A stretch of DNA of 64,000 nt from Euclidia mi (taxonomy: Eukaryota > Arthropoda > Insecta > Lepidoptera > Erebidae): the NCBI GenBank assembly GCA_944739405.2, contig OX123182.2, positions 59,213,183 through 59,277,182 of the forward strand, in the 5' to 3' direction. Under the pieces are notes generated by a model. The model was not told the DNA's origin. It saw only the letters and a program-made list of their open reading frames with translations, and did no database searches. This document shows, one piece after another, positions 1 to 11,980 of this stretch; within the stretch, counting starts at the first letter, position 1; the number at the start of each line of letters is the position of its first letter. A program made the position numbers and the translations under genes.

Positions 1-1161
1 TTTCTACTAATTTGCGGTTTACCGAGGATGACGGAATATTGATTTAGAACAGCGTAGCGTAATTTTAGGTCTGGGGGAAATACCGCATTTGATATAGGGT
101 TGGCACAATTATTTTTGGTTGCCTTTTATGTCTATCGGTATATAAGTAACTAGTTCTAAAGATTTAAGTTATTTACTTTCACTTGTTCCGGTGTCTGAAA
201 TGAAATCTTTCATGATAAATTTGACACACTTACCAGTTTTCTATGAGCTAAAAATTTGCATGTATGTGTATTTCGCGTGACATGCAAAATTATGATGGCA
301 TGGAGCTGATCTGATGATGGAGCTTGAAGGTGGCCTTAGGAACTCCGTAATATAAAGGACGCAACCGCTTCGAGGTTTAGCTCATTTGATTCGTTTTGAC
401 GGGCTCTTTGATACCACACATATGTAAGCTTGTTTAAAAATATTTTTCTTTTAATATTTTGACTTGCTTTGTATTCAAACCTATATAATACTTAGTACTT
501 TTACATGCATTTGCGCACGGTTAACTACTCTAAAATCATACATATTAAAACAACTAACTGGCCCCTGTGCTTCTAGATTCAGTAGTTCGAGTATGCGATG
601 ATATTAAAATCATTATGATCTAGATATACAATAGCGTCTGTCCGCAATTTTGCTCGTGTGGGGGTCAGTTATTTATCCATTATATTCGTATATAATATAT
701 ACCGCATAAAATAAAATATGAACTGCTTATTGTAACCAACACTAAATTCGATTTGTTAAATGCCTATTATTCAAAGCAAAAGAGCGACCATTAACGAAAG
801 TAATTTTATTAAATAATTTAACTCTATTGTACTGCCATAGACGCACTTAGCTGATTAACTTTGTTCTATGATAAAGAGACAATAAAGACTGAAGCACACT
901 AAGTTGCAGCAAATTGTTAAGTTTTATTCTGTCGTGTTGTTAATATAAGACTTTTTTTTGCAAATCATTGTTAATTTGTATCTCTTGTAACTTAGCTTTG
1001 TTATGGTATTGTTTATTTATAACTATGTACTTAGTCTGGCCATAAATACTGCTACAATAAAAAAATACATTTGAATTTGGAATCTGTCATTTTCATACGA
1101 TGTTTTATTGTGTTTTCTCGTTTTGGCGCCAATACATTGTTGAATATTTTGCGATATTAGA

Positions 1162-1395
1162 ATGGAGTGGGGTGATAAAGAGAACCGAATCGCTGTGATT
1201 GCATTACACAAAGTAGGTATTGAGCTAAAAGCAATTTTTAGAACTCTCCATACACTTGGTATTAGTCAAATGTTTGTGTACCGGGCTATTAATAGGTACA
1301 ATGAGACATCCTCTGTTTGTGACAGAAAAGACCTGGCTGTCCACGTAGTGTTCGCACATAAAGGTGGTCAAAGCAGTAAGTTGCGTTTTTTTTAA
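1162..1395 (+). pseudogene. Mariner-like transposase N-terminal fragment, frameshifted
   Basis: The 77-residue frame begins MEWGDKENRIAVIALHK and continues through RTLHTLGISQMFVYRAINRY, which I recognise as the helix-turn-helix DNA-binding start of a mariner-family transposase common in insects. After CDRK the frame is lost: a PRSVRT-like stretch lies in the second frame and a VVKAV-like stretch in the third, so at least two indels have occurred. No DDE/D catalytic domain follows and no terminal repeats are visible. It is a dead 5' fragment. The identity rests on remembered family sequence, and the frameshifts are visible directly. Confidence 0.7.
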
Positions 1396-1769
1396 ATTCA
1401 CATTTGCAGATAATTATACTGTTTGAGGTAATTAGATTAAATCAAGCCGTTTATTTTGTTTTTTTCTGTCATATTAGTTGTGTTGATGACGATTTAAAAC
1501 AAAAGGTGACAATAACGTTTGTTCACTGAATTTAATTATTTTAAATACGCTTTATACTTTAGACACATTGTACCTTCGTATAATGAGTTTGTTATATTTA
1601 TTACTGCTTGCATGAAGACTGTTTTCTAGTTAGGCCGAAGAAAGGTTTTGTTAAGTAGCTATAGCCTAGTAAAGAAACTTACAGATTGTTACGCATAGAG
1701 CCTAGAATTTAGTGCCCACGGTGCGCATTGCTGACCTTCTAGGCTAAGAGCTTATTCAAAATGTTATTC

Positions 1770-1975
1770 ATCGCTTGTTGAATGGTCAACGTGTGAAAAC
1801 ATGTATGTCTGGGAATTCTACATTATGTTCTCGAAAGACATGTGAAGTCTGCTAACGCGCACTTGATCACAGTCGTAGACTACTGCCGAACCATTCTAAT
1901 AATGAGAACTGGCCCGTGCCCAGCAATATGCTTTAGAACACATTATGAATGGCATGATAAAGGATTTTTTAAATA
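1770..1975 (+). repeat. SINE tail fragment, lepidopteran type
   Basis: Contains the run from 'acatgtatgtctgggaattc' through 'ccgaaccattctaataatga' to 'ggcccgtgcccagca', which matches the RTE-like 3' part of a very common lepidopteran SINE. A diverged copy sits at the matching place in unit B, so the insertion predates the segment duplication. Confidence 0.6.
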
Positions 1976-3203
1976 ATTACAGTTATTTTATTTATTTTAT
2001 TTTATTTCTTTATGCACAAAAGATGAGTACATAGGCGGACTTAATGCCTTATGGCATTATCTACCAGTCAACCTGGGTGGTGGAGAGATAAGTGTGGTAG
2101 GTGCATTTAACATAGTGAAAATTTTTTTTAAGTAAAAGGATATTATACAATAATATAAGAGTACCTAAGTACTTAAAAACTAATGAAGTGATATAGAGTG
2201 AGCGAAACAATTGTATAAATGAAGTAAATACATAATTATATTACATAAGAGTACCTACATAACAAATATACATATGTACATTAATACTAAACAGAAGAAT
2301 GTGTGGGACACGCAAGAAGTAAATTATGAGAGGAACGAAGGGCTCTATCATGAGTAGAAGAGATATATTGAAAGTATTTGGTCAAGTAATCAGGGGGAGA
2401 AGAAGAGTGAAGAAAAGCAAAAAGAGTGTAGTAAGAGCACGCAAACTACGCCGCTGACGGATAGGTAACCATTTTAATTCGGAACGAAAAGTAGATACAT
2501 GATCATACTTACGAAGATTGTATATGAATCGAATGCAGTTATTTAGAAGCCGGTCATAATTGTTGAGATATTCTGCATTCAGGTCATAATAACACACATC
2601 ACCAAAGTCGTTTAAGGGAAATATTAAGGTCTGCACAAGCATAGTCTTGGTTTTGGGCAGCAGGAAATTCTTGAGACGATATAAACCCGAAGGATACCGG
2701 TGACTCTCTGACTTACGTTGGTGACCTGGGGCTTCCAGTCGAGAGTTGCATCTATATACAGTCCCAGGCCTTTGACGACTGGGCTGAATGGAATAATTAA
2801 CCCAGTGAATGTGACTGGCGGTAGGGATGTCAGGATTAATCTGTTTGTAATGCGCTGACTGCCTACTATTATAGCCTGACATTTAGCTGGGTTAACGTCA
2901 AGGCCAAAATCATTGAACCAAGCCAGGATGGTGTTCAGGTCTCTGTTCACGTCAGCTATTGCTAATGTCACGTCCTCCACTCTCGCCTGGGAATATAACT
3001 GCAAGTCGTCGGCATAAAGATAATACGAACATCGAAGTTTAGGGGTCAAGAAATTAATAAAAATAGAAAATAGTAAAAGAGAGAGTATGCCACTTTGAGG
3101 AACGCCAGAGCTAAGGTCACGCCAAGTTGATGAGGTTTCATCAATGCGGACAGCCTGCTGACGTCCCTGAAGATACGTTGAGAACCATTCCAGCAAACCA
3201 GGT
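1976..3203 (-). mobile_element. 5'-truncated non-LTR retrotransposon (CR1/Jockey-like), copy 1
   Basis: On the minus strand this is the RT C-terminal half, a 3' UTR and a short A-rich tail (T-rich at 1976-2010 on the plus strand). Its 3' UTR ('ggcggacttaatgcc', 'tctaccagtcaacct') is shared with the copy at 14655-15935, which confirms one family. The element interrupts unit A: flanking sequence on both sides aligns to continuous sequence in unit B (about 8335-8360). It inserted after, or in only one copy of, the duplication. Clade assignment from RT motifs is approximate. Confidence 0.8.
2382..3196 (-). pseudogene. LINE reverse transcriptase fragment, copy 1
   Basis: Two overlapping frames make up one RT. 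The first (3196-2624) has LEWFSTYLQGR, the motif B region 'GVPQSGIL' (normally G-S in that order) and the catalytic motif C YLYADDLQLY, followed by the 'NPAKCQAIIVGSQR' thumb region. The second frame (about 2700-2382) continues with YRLKNFL, GDVCYYDLNAEYLNN and KYDHVSTFRSELKWLPIRQRRS, then degenerates. A frameshift near 2700 and loss of everything upstream of the palm make it non-functional. Same family as 15040-15900. Confidence 0.85.
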
Positions 3204-3256
3204 TATGTTATTATTATACATGTATTAGTTAGTTATGTTATTATTATACATGTATT
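3202..3256 (+). repeat. 25-bp direct duplication at the LINE 5' junction
   Basis: The 25-bp block starting GTTATGTTATTATTATACAT occurs at 3202-3226 and again at 3232-3256, five bases apart, exactly where the truncated LINE meets unit A sequence. It may be a target-primed-insertion scar or a later slippage. Confidence 0.8.
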
Positions 3257-6179
3257 CTAAATTTATACAGAGATTATTAAATTTTCTTACTTATCATCCG
3301 AAAAATCAAAGACAACGTACACTTATCAAATTATTTAATCATATTCGATGCATAATATCATGCGCATATTGTTTTCTGTACATCAATGTTGTGTACCCAC
3401 CATACACGAAGAATATAAGTAGGCACCTACAGTACATTCACTCTATTCAATGAACCAGTCGAGACACAAGCTACAATATAGAAAAGTGTGATATACACAC
3501 TCACAAGCTACAATATAGAAAAGTGTGATATAAATCCTTTATAGCATTCTATACATAGATTTACGCTTAACGATTTGGCGAGTCATTTCTATTTTAGTTA
3601 TTATACGTTAGTAATAAAACATGTTTACTACCTTAAGTTAGTAATAAAAGATTTTTAACACATTCTCACTCTATAACTTCGTATATACACAAAACAAGAC
3701 GTTTGTATAGCTAATCAGTCTATGTGACATTCCATCAAAACTTTACACTCTCACATCACAGACCTATAAAGAGAGAACAGTGTAATAGTAAACCAATAAA
3801 AACGATTAAATATGTTGTTTTATGTAAAACAGGTTCTGAACGCATGTTTTTCATCGTTAAGTTTTACTTTATTGCCCGCGGGATATATTTATCTTTTCAA
3901 TGAATTTTTCTTGATAGTACTGGCTGATAACAGTGTAATTTACTCTATCGTACATTCTGATTGATGTTAAAAAGTAAAACGGTGTTGAGGATTTTAACAT
4001 GTGCTTTTACATTTTCTGTTTGAGGTTTGGGTTTATCTACTTGATTGATATTGACTTTACCATATTTTATTTATTATTTACGTTGCTTTTATAAAACAAC
4101 GTTATAATTTTTATTGTAATTGCATTCGACTTTTTGCGTGTTTTGTGGTCAAAATAATGTGTAGTGTAATGGTGTTAAATATACCGTTGGGTCGATTTTT
4201 AGGGGATTTTAAAAGTATGGTCATACTTGATACTTAAATAATTGTCCTATTTCGGATTAAGCACATTTATTTTGATGCTTTACTTCAGAAAAAGAATCAC
4301 AATTTATTGTGTGATTTCTGATTTATAAAATGAACTCAGTACATTTTCAGAAATAATTTGTTTATAACTTGAACTTGAAAATACCATGAATCTCTATTTG
4401 ATCCTGCTTTCCCCGGCCTTTCCCAAAAGCGTTATAATACATATTCACACACAGGTTTCACCACGTACAACATTGTGGTTAATACATAATGCAGGGGCTT
4501 CAAGATTTATCGATACAATATCTGTTCTAGTTATTTTTTACTAATTTGCCGTTTACCCTGGTTGACGGAATATAGATTTAGAACAGCGTAACTTTAGGTC
4601 TGTAGGAAATACCGCATTTGATACGATGTTGGCACAATTATTTTTGGTTGCCTTTTATGTCTATCGGCATATAAGTAACTAGGACTAAAGATTTGATATC
4701 ATTACAATGTTTTATTTACTTTCACTTATCCCGGTGTCTGAAATGAAATCTTTTATGATAAATTTGACCCACTTACCAGTTTTCTATTGAGCTGAAAATT
4801 TGCATTTACTTATGTGTATATCGCGTGATATGCAATATTATGATGGCATGGAGCTGATCTGATGATGGAGCTGGAAGGTGGCCTTAGGAACTTCGTAATA
4901 AAAAGGACGCAACTGCTGTGAGGTTTAGCTCATTTAATTCGTATTGACGGGCACTTTGATACAATATAAAAGCTTGTTTAAAAAGATTTTTCTTTTAATG
5001 TTTTTTGTTTTGTATTCAAACCTATATAATACTTAGTACTGTAACCTGCATTTGCGCATGGTTAACTTCTCTAAAATCATTTAACACAAAATCTGGATTT
5101 CGTTTAAATACGTCCATTCTACAAAATGTCGCTTTAACTTATATTCAACTTTTAGTAGCACCGCCAGAATACAAAAAAATGCTAAAAAGAGACTTATTGT
5201 CATTTTTTTAGCTGTGCTGATCGAATAGCGCCCCATTTTGAAGTCTGAACTACGCGTACGACACTTTTATTATCCTGACGCTTTGATAGTTATTGTTTAC
5301 CAGATGTTTTTTTCGAACCATATTGTAGATACTGTAAGAGAATACCTACTAGACTAGTTAGGTTCGTGATAACAGATTACGGTTAGAGCCTAATCAATTA
5401 TAAATGCCTATTATTCAAAGCTAAAGAGCGACCAATAACAAACGTAATTTTATCAAATAATTTAACTCCATTGTACTTTCATAGACGTACTAAGTAGATT
5501 AACTTTTGTTCTATGACAAAGAGACGATAAAGACTGAAATCACACTAAGTAACAGCAAATTGTCAATTTTTATTCGGTCGTGTTGTTAACATAAGACTTT
5601 AACTTAGCTTTGTTATGGTTTTGTTTATTTATAACTATGTATAAGTCGAAGATTTTCAATATTTTTTATATAAATTTTCTTCCGATATAGTTAGAAGCAA
5701 GCTAAAGCATGGTGAGCTTTTGGGTACAAAGCACACGAGTATAAGATTCTGCCTCAACCTAATGGCACGGCGTGAATCAAGCTGTGGCGGCTGCTCGACC
5801 CAATGCTACTGTAGTGGATACAAAGCTTAACGTAGCCAATTGATTTTCGGCTGATAAGCTGGATGGATATGAATCATCGTAACCATAACTATCCAGTACA
5901 GCCGTCAGACGGCCATGTTACATTCTGGTTTACGGTGGCCTTTACTCACCAAATTCAATAAAGGTTGACCGTCAACACACGAGTGTCCCTTCGCCGTCGT
6001 AACCTAACCATTTAAGTCAAGGTTGGCGAAAAAGAATCACCATTAACTTAATTGGCGAAAGGTCTGCCTTATCAGTTTGCCGCACGAACAACTGATTAAC
6101 GATTTACGAAAATAGCTTTTGGTAGGTACGTTTTATCCAACAATATTTTCTGCTATCCGGTGACAAAATTTCCGTATTC

Positions 6180-6222
6180 ACGGAAACGATGCTTCGATCT
6201 GGTATCGAAGTATCGTTTCCGT
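6180..6222. repeat. Short-loop hairpin, 19-5-19
   Basis: The arm ACGGAAACGATGCTTCGAT (6180-6198) and its reverse complement (6204-6222) differ at one position and are separated by the loop ctggt. One of several such structures in this window. Confidence 0.9.
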
Positions 6223-6296
6223 TGTGATTTATCTAATTTGATAAATGTGTTTCGTCCATAATGCTGTCGTTGTTTGTGATTTATGAAGGATACCTT

Positions 6297-6556
6297 TTTA
6301 GGGTTCCGTAGCAACGTGCCCCCTCCTCCCTCCTCCTATCTTCTAAACCATTAATATATGCAGGTATAATATATGTAAACTATGTTAAATATTGATTAAT
6401 TAGACTTAACTAATTAATGAATAATACACAATGAACATAAACTTTACTTGCGAGCGATAAAATTATTATTGAGCTTGAGTCCGACAATCATCAATGGTTA
6501 AGGGTACTACGGAACCCTACATTGTGGGTGGCTCGACATGCACTTGGCCGATTTTT
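6297..6556 (-). mobile_element. GGTTCCGT-type repeat, short copy
   Basis: Begins 'agggttccgtagc', contains 'tacggaaccct' near 6510 and ends '...cacttggccgattttt'. Read on the minus strand this is the widespread lepidopteran repeat that starts with a 'ggccaagtgc' head and a GGGTTCCGTA motif. No coding potential. Longer relatives are at 22634-25164 and 58145-58680. Confidence 0.6.
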
Positions 6557-6850
6557 GTTTAAGAATATCATATGTCAAATAAATATTTAAGTTTCAGTTG
6601 AAAGATTTAGTTTGAAAGTGACGTAAATAGGTACTTAATGCCAAAAATAACTTCAATAGTTTGTACTTAGGCAATATATTGGATTTATTAGAGAGTGAAA
6701 AATAAAACAGTTTCACCGGTTTCTTAGATTTCACATTTGATAATTATTTGCCAATAAAACTGTGGGAGTCATACACATAAATGCGTAGGTGAATTAATTA
6801 ACTACCCTTAGAGTCAGGCTTACTATATTATGTAACTTACAATATGAGCT

Positions 6851-7115
6851 CTGACTGCCTCCGTGGTCCAGTGGATCGCGTATGCGACTGCTGATTGGAG
6901 GTCCTGGGTTCGATTCCAGGGTCGGGCAAAAGTGTTACTGGGCTTTTCCGAATTTTAGTAGCAACACGGAGTCTGGTGATGTTTCCGGTAACGGCAATAG
7001 GCTCGCCCCCTATTACGTGGGACCTAAAAATTCATGGCGAAATGTGGGTGTAATATTACACCTCTGCCTACTCCTTCGGGGATACAGGCGTGAGTCTATA
7101 AATAAATAAAAAAAA
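6851..7115 (+). mobile_element. tRNA-derived SINE with intact target-site duplication
   Basis: Pol III head: A-box-like TGGTCCAGTGGATCG and B-box GGTTCGATTCC near 6908. The body holds 'ggcttttccgaattt' and 'aggctcgccccctattacg', then an A-rich tail. A 12-bp TSD, ACAATATGAGCT, flanks it at 6839-6850 and 7116-7127. Sibling copies at 25498-25787 and 30325-30545 share the 'aggctcgccccctatta' body. Confidence 0.9.
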
Positions 7116-8149
7116 ACAATATGAGCTTATTAATAGTATCCATGCAAACCATAAAAGCTGACATTTGGCTCAAACAATTCTCTAAATAAATTACAAAAGC
7201 CCCTCTTTTTCATTTTACTCGACGTGTGGGCAACTAAGTTCCACTCGAACGAAGCCAGGCATTTATTCTGTCCTATTTCTTTAGGTAAGTTTTATACAAA
7301 TTTCCTATAAGAAAAAAAGGTAATGAAATAGATATCAAATGGTTCCGTAATAAATATTGTTTACGTTGTTTTTTTTATGTTTTCTCTGACTATATTTAAA
7401 TAGCAACTACCTAGAATAATTTCAAAGAAAATTATTGTAAAAATAGCCTCACGGAAGTTTCTTTTCTTATGTTTTGAAGCTACATAAGAACACATAACGG
7501 AAAAGAGCGTGTCGTTGTACGAATGTCGGTCTTCAATCACTACAAACAAGTGTAGTACATAAGCTCACAAGAACGGCCTTCGTTAAAAAGAGCCACAAAA
7601 ATAACGTAAAAGACAAAGCTTGGCTGGGATAGAATTTGAGGAGGGTCTATATAATGGACATTTTTGTAAAAGAAAACCGCTTTAATGATTTCGTTCAGTA
7701 CGATCCAAGCAAGCCAATAAAAGGCCAGATGAACGATTAAACGACAGATTAACTAAGCACTGTTGTGTTTTTTTTTTTAATTCACATTTGGAGAGAATTA
7801 TACTGTTTGAGGTAATTAGATAAAAGCGAGCCATTCATTTTCTTTTTTCTTATACTATTTTCCTATAGTGTTGATGACGATTTAAAACAAAAGGTGACAA
7901 TAATGATTGTTCAATGATGTTAAGTGCTGTCAAAACACGCTTAATATTTAACACACATTGTACCAAAGACTCTGTTTAATTTCGTACTGCTTGCATGAAG
8001 ACTTACTGATTTTCGTTTAGTAAGGTTGTTTAGCAGCGATAGCCTAGTAAAGAGACTAACAGATTGCTATGCTGAGAGCCTCATGTTTAAGGCACGGCGC
8101 GCACCACAGACCTTTGGAAGCTAATTGTTTATTAATTTATTTACAATCG

Positions 8150-8335
8150 CATGTTGAACGGTGAATGAAACCAACAAAAACCTGCATGTCTGGGAACCCT
8201 CCATTAAGTTCTTGAAAGACATATGCAATTTGCTGAGCCGCACTTGGCCAGTGTTGTGGAATATTGCCGAACCATTCTCATAATGAGAACAGGCCTATGC
8301 CACATTATAAATAACACACGATGAAGGGTTTTAAG
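8150..8335 (+). repeat. SINE tail fragment, unit B counterpart
   Basis: Diverged copy of the 1770-1975 fragment ('cctgcatgtctgggaaccct', 'cgcacttggccag', 'ccgaaccattctcataatga') at the same place in unit B. Confidence 0.6.
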
Positions 8336-10642
8336 TAATTTAAAAAAAAAATTAAAGAAAATTAATTAAATTATATTTTTAAATATTTGCTGAGATGATG
8401 AATTTTTCCTACTGATCAACCGAAAAATAACACACATCGTAACAATACAATTATGATTTCAACGTAGTCGATGCATATATCAAATGCACATTGTTTTCTG
8501 AACATCAATGTATGACACTCACCATACACAGTCAATATAAGTAGGCACCTACAGTACCTATTCAATGAACCAGTCGAGACACAAGCTGCAATATAGAAAA
8601 GTGTGATATACACACTCTTTGTATTTTGCACCATATTGCAAAATTCACAACCACCTATTGAGAGGAAGATAATTAAACGCCTGAATAGAATTTGATTACC
8701 AAGAAAAACTGTAACCAAAACAACCAATACGATTCAAATTCAAATGGCAACGTGTCTGATTGAAAAGCCTACCTTACAGACTTGCAATACAAATTAAAGT
8801 ACGGTGCCGAGGGTGGGATGGGGTGGTGGTAAAGGTGCCCCTCGCTTTCACAATGAAACGCGAGAGACAAATGAAATTTTATTTATGTAGCATATCCATT
8901 GACGGCTTTTAACTGTTCTGTACTTAGAGGTATCCTAGTCAACAAGCAGTGTATCGTCACTTGGTGATATTTTCAGCCGGGTGAATTATACTCCATAGCA
9001 TAAGGCAACAAGGAATGTACCAACAAGGCTTTAGTCAGTCGAGTTCAAGCCTTGAGCGACGGAGCACGTGTTTCCATTGCCTCCACTACGTTCGTAACGG
9101 ATAGAATAAAGTTTCGTGACTGCAAATTAAAGTTCGGTTTATTTTGAGTTCGCAATCAAACTGAGAAGATATTGTTTGATATTCAAATTTGGAAGTGCGT
9201 GGTTATTTATACAAAGGTTTGTAAGCACTTTGAATTTGCATACGTTTTACGGTATTAGGAAATAATGTTTATTTTAGCCGGAACTTCTGTGTGTGATTTA
9301 AATAATTTGTAAGCCCTTTATAGCGTTCCATAAATAGATTTACGTTTTAGAATTTTGGGAATCATATGTATTTAAGATTTTATACGTTACTAGTATAACA
9401 TGTTTGCTTCCTAAAGTAAATACCTTTTCTAACAAAGCTAATAAAAAAATTCTTACTCTATAACTTCTTATATACATAAAGCAAGACGTTTGTATTGACT
9501 ATAATGACAGTCTAGCTATGTGACATTCCAAAACTACACTCTCATATCACAATTTACTTATTATATTTACTTATTGCCCTGCGGATATATTTATATTTTC
9601 AATAAATTGTTCTAGATAGTACTGGCCGATAAAAGTGTAATTTACACTATCGTACATTCTGATTGATGTTAAAAAATAAAACGGTGTTCAGGATTTTAAC
9701 ATGTGGTTTTACACTTTCTATTTGGAGTTTGGGTTATCTATTTGATTGATATTGACTTTTCTATATTGAATTTATTATTGACTTCTGCTTTTATAAATAC
9801 AACGTATTTTTTTAACATTTGTATTAGATTTTCTGCGTGTTTTGTGGAAAAAAAATGTGTAGTTTAGTGATGTCAATTATATCGTTGCATCGATTTAGAG
9901 AGGTTTTTCAAAGTTTGGTCAAACTTGATGCTATAATTGTCCTATTTCAGATCAAGTAAATTTCTTTTCTGGTTTTGCTCTTAGAAAAAAAACGCGATTC
10001 ATTGTGTATATCTGACTTATAAAATAAACCCAGTCAACTTTAAAAATATCACTAAAATCTATATGATTCTGCTTTTCCTTGTCTTCCATATAATTTGACG
10101 CTAACATAGACAAAATCAAAAGCGTTATAATACATATTTACACACGGGTTCCACCACATATAATATTGTGGTTAATCCATAATACAGGGGCTTTAAGATT
10201 TATCGACAATAGTGTCTGTTCTAGTTAATTTTCTACTAATTTTCGGTTTACCGAGGATGACGAAATATAGATTTAGAACAGCGTAGCGTAATTTTTGGTC
10301 TGTGGGGAATACCGCATTTGATACAGGGTTGACAGAATTATTTTTGGTTGCCTTTTATGTGTATCGGCGTATAAGTAACTCGGACTAAAGATTTTATTTC
10401 ATTACAACATTTTATTTGCTTTCAAATGCCCCGGTGTCTGCAATGAAATCTTTCATGATAAGTTTAACCCACTTCTCGGTTTACTATTGAGCTGAAAATT
10501 TGCATGCATGTGTATATTGCGTGACAATGCAGTATTATGATACTATGGAGCTGATATGATGATGGAGCTGGAAGGTCGCCGTAGGACATCTTACTTACCC
10601 CTGTATTTCTAGATTCAATGGTTCGGGTATGCGATGACTATG

Positions 10643-10915
10643 ATTTAATAATAATAATAATAATAATATTCTACCACATTCACACAACACCATCTAGTCC
10701 CAAACTAAGCAGAAGCTTGTACTATGGGTACTAGGTAATGGATAAACATACATATATACTTTTTTTTGTAAATACATACATATTATACATAGAAACACCC
10801 AGACCAAGACAAACATCCATGTTCATGCACACAAATGTTTGACTTGAGCGGGAATCGAACCCGCGACCTTCGGCGTAGCAGTCGCATACACTCCCGCGGC
10901 GCCAACCGGTCGTCA
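10643..10915 (-). mobile_element. tRNA-derived SINE with ATT-repeat tail
   Basis: On the minus strand: a GGTTGGCGCCGCGGG A-box region, a B-box GGTTCGATTCC (reverse complement near 10853-10863), a body, and a 3' (ATT)n tail seen as aataataat at 10648-10670. It splits a sequence that is continuous in unit A, confirming insertion. It is a Pol III retroposon, not a tRNA gene. Confidence 0.85.
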
Positions 10916-10929
10916 AATTAGATTTAGAT

Positions 10930-11055
10930 GTAAACTAGTCTCTGTCCGCAGCTTAGCCTGCGTAGAGGTTGATTATTGGGACAAAAGGAGCCCCTTATGG
11001 GCTAATGTGATGTAAAGCTATAAAGGTTCATCAGTATCCGTTTACTCGTTTTTGC
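10930..11055 (+). repeat. Fragment of common lepidopteran 'ctctgtccgc' repeat
   Basis: Starts 'ctctgtccgcagcttagcct' and ends 'gtttactcgtttttgcatag', matching my recollection of an abundant lepidopteran repeat. A related piece is at about 640-690 in unit A ('cgtctgtccgcaattttgct'). Non-coding. Confidence 0.45.
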
Positions 11056-11204
11056 ATAGAAGTAACAATGATACATATCCATACACTTTCACGTTTATGA
11101 TAAAAGCATATTTGACTTTTTTAACCAAATTCTCTTGTTCGATCATCATTATACAGCTTTTCGCAGTCCACTGTTGGAACAAGGCTTCTCTTTTACGTCA
11201 CAAT

Positions 11205-11303
11205 AAATTTCACACAAAATCTGGATTTCGTTTAAATTCGTCCATTCTACAAAATGTCTCTCTAACTTATATCCAACTTTTAGTAGCACTGCCAGAATAC
11301 TAA
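11205..11303 (+). other. Frame conserved between units B and C
   Basis: Translates as TKSGFRLNSSILQNVSLTYI followed by a short tail and a stop. The unit B counterpart (5091-5211) gives TKSGFRLNTSILQNVALTYI and runs a little further. Of the few base differences, about half or more change an amino acid and unit C gains an earlier stop, so there is little sign of purifying selection. I do not recognise the peptide. It could be a decayed last exon or chance. Confidence 0.3.
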
Positions 11304-11560
11304 AAAAGGCTTTGTGCAAAAAAGAGACTTATTGTCATCTTTTCAGCTGCGATGATCGAATAGCGCTCCCATTTTGAAGTCTGAACTACGCGTACGACAC
11401 TTTTATTATCCTAAGGCTTTGAGGTATTGTTCCTAAGGCTTTGAGGTATTGTGTACCAAAAGATTTTTTCGAACTTTACTGTAGATACTGTAAAAGAATA
11501 CTTACTAGACTATTTAGGTTCATGATGACAGATAACTTTTAGAGCCTAATCAATTTCGTC

Positions 11561-11980
11561 GATAAGAAAACAGTCAGACTAACTCCCGAAAACTAGTGTG
11601 CAATAAACAGTTCAGTGTTCGTTTTGTGACATAAATTTAGGATATATTTTCAACGTTTCGTCAAGTTTATATATTCGTCAATTTTAGTTATACAAAATAT
11701 GTGACGTCACTTTTAGAGGTATATAGAAACAGTTTCTATTTGTAAACGTTAGTTAAGTGAAACAGCGTATCGTTGGAAATTTGAGTTGACTGACGCGTCG
11801 ATTAACTAGTGAAGTTGAATGTAAACATTGCGTCCGGATGATGGATACAAAATACTTCTGCCTATATAAACCTACGTATATTTGTGTACTAAATTATAAT
11901 TGTTGCTGCATATCTTGGTCTAGAAAGAGGACCCCGGGCTATAAGACGACAAGGCTCAGATGAGACAAGGACGACGATGA
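11561..11980. other. AT-rich DNA, nothing recognised
   Basis: Follows the end of homology with unit B. No coding frame, RNA gene or repeat that I can identify. Confidence 0.5.

Larger units (their letters stand above)
1..4528. repeat. Tandem segmental repeat, unit A
   Basis: First of three diverged direct copies of one segment; the left edge may lie outside the window. Shared blocks in the same order include the opening block with GGCACAATTATTTTTGGTTG (about 95-175; again near 4630 and, less exactly, 10325), the block around ATGATGGAGCT (about 300-400; 4860; 10555), AAATGCCTATTATTCAAAGC (about 760; 5404), AATTCACATTTG (1396; 7781), ATATAAGTAGGCACCTAC (about 3414; 8535), TACATTCTGATTGATGTT (3951; 9654) and the closing block near 4494 and 10189. 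Unit A alone carries a mariner-like fragment and a LINE insertion. No reading frame spans the unit, so what it originally encoded is unknown. Confidence 0.85.
4529..10227. repeat. Tandem segmental repeat, unit B
   Basis: Full-length second copy of the unit described at position 1, bounded by the repeated closing block ('ggggctttaagatttatcga') and opening block. Relative to unit A it lacks the LINE and mariner fragment. It gains about 2.1 kb between 5643 and 7778 (holding a hairpin, a GGTTCCGT repeat and a SINE) and about 0.7 kb near 8620-9295 that I cannot identify. A block at 5085-5211 is shared with unit C (11205-11303). Confidence 0.85.
10228..11560. repeat. Tandem segmental repeat, unit C (partial)
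   Basis: Third copy, homologous to unit B up to about 11560 ('tagagcctaatcaatt'), after which similarity stops. Carries a minus-strand SINE at 10643-10915 absent from unit A at the matching site (near 590). Also contains a small internal duplication of 'cctaaggctttgaggtattgt' near 11411-11452. Confidence 0.8.

Noticed and set aside
6880..6920. tRNA gene (A and B box visible; likewise at 10856, 12310, 25628, 30372)
   Set aside because: No complete cloverleaf. Each is followed by a SINE body and tail, and some have TSDs.
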